From Saccharicrinis sp963677655 (GTDB taxonomy: Bacteria; Bacteroidota; Bacteroidia; Bacteroidales; Marinilabiliaceae): a DNA stretch of 64,000 bases. Shown here piece by piece: positions 61,174 to 64,000 of the stretch. Made by a program: the position numbers and the translations under genes. The notes under the pieces were generated by a model. That model worked only from the letters and a program-made list of their open reading frames with translations, made no database searches and had not been told where the DNA came from. Each line of letters starts with the position of its first letter. The stretch's first letter is position 1. The stretch lies in assembly GCA_963677655.1 (NCBI GenBank), contig OY782088.1. One strand, written 5' to 3'.

Positions 61174-62415
61174 CTATTTTTTTCTCTTTGGTTTCTTTTT
61201 CCCTTTTGTAATCAGGTCATCATGTTCGTTGATTAGTGTTTTCCAATCAGCATGACTTTCTGCAGAAAAATCAATTGTTTGAGAATAATCTTCTCTGTCT
61301 ATTTCCAGTCTTTTTATCGATTTACCAAGGAAGCTTTCAATCTCTTCCAATATTGGTTTCTCCTCTTCACTGCAAAACGATACGGCATTACCTTTTTCTT
61401 TGCCTCGTCCTGTACGTCCTACTCTGTGTACATAATTCTCAGAAAGTTCCGGTAAATCATAATTAACAACATACTCAACTCCGGGTATATCAATTCCGCG
61501 TGCACTCACATCTGTAGCAATAAGTATTTTAATTTCTCCTTTACGAAATAGATCTAATACTTTTTTTCTTTCGTCCTGTTCTCTTCCTCCATGAATAAAC
61601 TGAGCTTCTATTTGAACTCTTTCCATAGCCTTTTGCACTCTTTCTGCCCTGACTTTTGTTCTAACAAAAACAAGGATCTTTTTATCAGGATTTTCTTTGA
61701 TTAATCTCTCCAGGAAAAATCTCTTGTCATCCATATTTATAAATGTAACCGAGTGATCAATATTTCTGGCAACCGGATCTTTAGGCGATATTTGAATACG
61801 GATAGCGTTACTAACTAAGGAGTATGCTAGTTTTTTTATGGTTTCGTTAATTGTGGCTGAGAAGAAAAGTGTTTGCCTTTTTTTAGGTAAATACTTTAAT
61901 ACATCATTAATATCTTTAATGAAGCCAAGATCTAACATATGATCGGCTTCATCTAAAATAAGAACTTCAACCCTGTTTAATTTGATGAATCCTCTACTGG
62001 CCAGATCAAACATTCTTCCGGGTGTTGCTATTAAAATATCAATACCTTTTTCAAGCTTAGCAATCTGAGGACCTTCTTCTACTCCTCCAAAAACACAAAA
62101 TGACTTAATTGAAGTATGTTTCCCAATTGATTCAAACACCTGGTTAATTTGAATAGCTAATTCCCTTGTGGGTACCATAATTAAACATTTTATTCCATCA
62201 CTTCTTCTTCTGATTTTTTTCGTATGAAGAGTATGTATAACAGGAATAGCAAAAGCAGCAGTCTTTCCTGTTCCAGTTTGAGCAATAGCCAATACGTCTT
62301 CTCCCTTTAAAATTGGGGGTATTGATTTAAACTGAATGTCCGTTGGTCTTTTGAAGTTTAATTTTGCTAAACTTTTTTTTATTTCGTTAGAAATGGAATA
62401 ATCTTCAAATTTCAT
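61174..62415 (-). CDS. DEAD-box ATP-dependent RNA helicase (RhlE-like)
   Basis: A cytosolic RNA helicase that unwinds or remodels RNA, often in ribosome assembly or cold adaptation. Motifs in order: Q motif (KRPTDIQFKSIPPILKGEDV), I AQTGTGKTAAFAIP, Ia PTRELAIQ, TPGRMFDL, II DEADHMLDLGF, III FFSATINE, IV LVFVRTKVRAERV, V TDVSARGIDIPGVEYVVNYD and VI HRVGRTGRGKEKG. A basic tail (TKGKKKPKRKK) follows, as in RhlE-type proteins. Length 413 is typical. A perfect minus-strand TATCTTTG -7 box lies at 62441-62448, giving a short leader, and a hairpin terminator follows the gene. Confidence 0.95.
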   Translation of the reverse strand: MKFEDYSISNEIKKSLAKLNFKRPTDIQFKSIPPILKGEDVLAIAQTGTGKTAAFAIPVIHTLHTKKIRRRSDGIKCLIMVPTRELAIQINQVFESIGKHTSIKSFCVFGGVEEGPQIAKLEKGIDILIATPGRMFDLASRGFIKLNRVEVLILDEADHMLDLGFIKDINDVLKYLPKKRQTLFFSATINETIKKLAYSLVSNAIRIQISPKDPVARNIDHSVTFINMDDKRFFLERLIKENPDKKILVFVRTKVRAERVQKAMERVQIEAQFIHGGREQDERKKVLDLFRKGEIKILIATDVSARGIDIPGVEYVVNYDLPELSENYVHRVGRTGRGKEKGNAVSFCSEEEKPILEEIESFLGKSIKRLEIDREDYSQTIDFSAESHADWKTLINEHDDLITKGKKKPKRKK

Positions 62416-62440
62416 TTTGTATAAATTGTGTTTGTGGGAT

Positions 62441-62448
62441 CAAAGATA
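62441..62448 (-). promoter_or_regulatory. -7 box of the DEAD-box helicase gene
   Basis: CAAAGATA on the plus strand is TATCTTTG on the minus strand, a perfect TAnnTTTG. The predicted start is about 20 bases before the ATG. No well-spaced TTG was found at -33. Confidence 0.55.
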
Positions 62449-62604
62449 GTTCTAATTGCTTCTAAATAAAATATCAAGTAGCAATTGTTGAACAAATTCG
62501 TCGTAGAAATTAATATGAATCTTTATTGATTTTTTCTTCATATACTCTTTTGTTTAAATAAAGATATTTGTAAATTGATTATGAAATTTTAAATCTATTT
62601 AGCG

Positions 62605-62904
62605 ATGGAAAAGTGGGCAAGAAACTTTCAATTGATTATAAATAAGAGAGATGCTTTGTTAAACCAATTAAATGAAGTTACAGGTAAGTGTTATACTTAT
62701 CAAAATATAAAGCATGCTAGCATTAATGATTTTACATCAACTGAAGCAAAATTATTATTTGCTCAATTACAAAAAGCAATTACTGATTACAATGAAGCTC
62801 TTGAAAGTAGAGATCAACTCATGTTTGGTAAATTTTTAGATAGCCTTATCCATGAAGAAAAACCAACAAAAGAGAGTCAGAATTGGTGCGCTAATCAATA
62901 TTAG
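62605..62904 (+). CDS. Small unknown protein (99 residues)
   Basis: MEKWARNFQLIINKRDALLN, then QLNEVTGKCYTYQNIKHASINDF, ends NWCANQY. It is polar and probably helical, without signal peptide or membrane segment. The middle part (TEAKLLFAQLQKAITDYNEA) is a likely amphipathic helix. I recognise no family. Codon use is like that of neighbouring genes and the frame is preceded by more than 180 non-coding bases after the divergent helicase, so it is probably real. It converges on the histidine kinase gene with 15 bases between stops. Confidence 0.6.
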   Translation: MEKWARNFQLIINKRDALLNQLNEVTGKCYTYQNIKHASINDFTSTEAKLLFAQLQKAITDYNEALESRDQLMFGKFLDSLIHEEKPTKESQNWCANQY

Positions 62905-62919
62905 AAAGTGAATAAATGA

Positions 62920-64000
62920 TTAATTTGCATGAGGAAGTGAAATAGAAAATTTACTTCCTTTATTTTGTTCGCTTTCAACAGATATTGTTCCTTTGTTAAT
63001 ATCAATCATTTCTTTACACAAAATTAAACCTAATCCTGTTCCTTTTTCATTATTTGTCCCTAATGAAGATGTGGTTGTGTGTGCATCAAAAAGATTGTTT
63101 AATTGCGATTCTGTCATTCCAACACCATTATCTGAAATTTCAATAACGCACATGTTTTCATGTTGGTATGAATAAAAATTCACCTTCCCATTTAAAGGAG
63201 TAAATTTTATAGCATTAGATAGTAAATTTCTAATAATTGTTTCAGTCATCTGTTCATCAGCAATTAATGATAATTTACTATCGCATTCAATACTAATGTC
63301 TATTTTTTTTGCTCTCCAGGCTTCTGATTGAAGGTCAATTATATCATCAAGTTTTTGTTTAACATTGACTTTAATAGGAATTGGATCAAGCATGTTATTC
63401 TGTGTTTTACTCCAATCCATTAGATTTGAAAGCATATTTAATGCATTATTAGCTGTTTTGTTAATAGCATAAATACTTTCTAATATTTCTTCTTTTTTTA
63501 AATCATTAAAATCATGAATTAAATATTCTGTCAATGAACTTTGTACACATAAGGGGGAGCGTAGATCATGACCAATAATTGAGAAAAGTTTATTTTTAGT
63601 GGTTACTAATGTTTCAAGACTGTTATTTTGTTCCTGTATAACCTCTTTTTGTTCATTTAATTGCTCGCTTAATTGTTGCTCAATCATTAAGCTTTGCATA
63701 GCCATGTCTTTCTTCTGGGTTTCAAGAGCCAGCTTAATTTCAACTTCTCTTCTCTCGTTATTAGCAGCATTTTGCTTTTCAACTAATCTATTTATCATTT
63801 TGGGGATACTAAACATGAAATATCCCATCAATAAAAAATATACACTTCTGTAAATTGCTCCTTCCGGCCCAGCAGATGCTACCTGAGTAAATAAATAAGG
63901 ATCAATATCCTGATATCTTAAAAAGTAGATTGTATTAGAACAAATTACAATATAAATGGTAGTAAAAATTACTAACCTGCCATCGTACCTTAAAACAGAG
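62920..64000 (-). CDS. Membrane sensor histidine kinase (N-terminus cut by window edge)
   Basis: The frame is open to the last base, so the start lies outside. The upstream part, translated by me, contains a hydrophobic segment (LVIFTTIYIVICSN), a polar loop ending TQVASAGPEGA and a second helix (IYRSVYFLLMGYFMFSI). A long coiled coil follows (RREVEIKLALETQKKDMAMQ, EQLNEQKEVIQEQNNSLETL), then the dimerisation helix with phospho-acceptor His in LFSIIGHDLRSPLCVQSSL, N box NLLSNAIKFTPLNG, G1 DNGVGMTES and G2 GTGLGLILCKEMI. It ends after the ATPase domain with no receiver. An internal TTG or ATG near 63826-63831 is not the true start because the membrane part is continuous. Confidence 0.93.
   Translation of the reverse strand, partial: SVLRYDGRLVIFTTIYIVICSNTIYFLRYQDIDPYLFTQVASAGPEGAIYRSVYFLLMGYFMFSIPKMINRLVEKQNAANNERREVEIKLALETQKKDMAMQSLMIEQQLSEQLNEQKEVIQEQNNSLETLVTTKNKLFSIIGHDLRSPLCVQSSLTEYLIHDFNDLKKEEILESIYAINKTANNALNMLSNLMDWSKTQNNMLDPIPIKVNVKQKLDDIIDLQSEAWRAKKIDISIECDSKLSLIADEQMTETIIRNLLSNAIKFTPLNGKVNFYSYQHENMCVIEISDNGVGMTESQLNNLFDAHTTTSSLGTNNEKGTGLGLILCKEMIDINKGTISVESEQNKGSKFSISLPHAN

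Overview
The window is chromosomal DNA from an AT-rich Bacteroidota, most likely order Bacteroidales/Marinilabiliales and close to Marinifilaceae (Marinifilum, Labilibaculum or Ancylomarina type). That placement rests on my recollection of 16S rRNA signatures and was not searched. Supporting signs are promoters of the TAnnTTTG type, a 16S 3' end with CCTCCTTT although genes rarely show Shine-Dalgarno sites, two SusC/SusD pairs, a hybrid two-component system and a FecI/FecR cassette.

Layout. 1-13.5 kb is a housekeeping block: a TPR protein (cut by the left edge), CoaX, a response regulator with PAS domains, Mfd, a membrane histidine kinase, aspartate kinase, a PepSY protein, a lipoprotein, dihydroorotase and a polyprenol-phosphate mannosyltransferase. 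14.0-26.7 kb holds two tandem rRNA operons in the same orientation. The first carries tRNA-Ile and tRNA-Ala in its spacer and the second carries none. Two and three stacked promoters precede them. Between them lie an IS66-like scrap and a REP-associated tyrosine transposase flanked by inverted copies of a composite REP. 26.7-29.2 kb is a decayed zone with an IS110-family relic, tRNA-Arg and two copies of an unusual 11-nt-period repeat array.

29.2-37.1 kb is a cell-surface signalling and uptake operon: ECF sigma factor, a TlpA-like thioredoxin, FecR anti-sigma, SusC with STN domain, SusD. After IS-end relics and a large nested palindrome, 37.6-41.2 kb is a more GC-rich three-gene catabolic operon (2-hydroxyacid dehydrogenase, class I aminotransferase, L-cysteine desulfidase/serine dehydratase family), followed closely by DsbD. 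The proximity of TlpA, the cysteine/serine enzymes and DsbD suggests a thiol/sulfur theme (inference).

43.5-57.3 kb is a nutrient-scavenging locus run by a hybrid two-component regulator: SusC, SusD, a PI-PLC/GDPD-like phosphodiesterase, an alkaline phosphatase and a PA14-bearing metallophosphoesterase. No carbohydrate-active enzyme is visible, so I read it as a system for taking up and dephosphorylating a phosphodiester or phosphorylated substrate. Just upstream lies a chimeric relic joining a SusC C-terminus to the C-terminus of a different, Ca2+-dependent PI-PLC-type protein, evidence of an earlier version of the locus. 57.8-64 kb holds an unrecognised 400-residue protein, a DUF6266 protein with a small membrane protein, a third copy of the 11-nt-period array, a DEAD-box helicase, a small unknown protein and a histidine kinase cut by the right edge.

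The least explained structure is the set of three dispersed, gene-free arrays of degenerate 10-12-nt units (type TTCTTCGCA or its complement). At least two of them switch unit orientation part-way, so they are inverted arrays.
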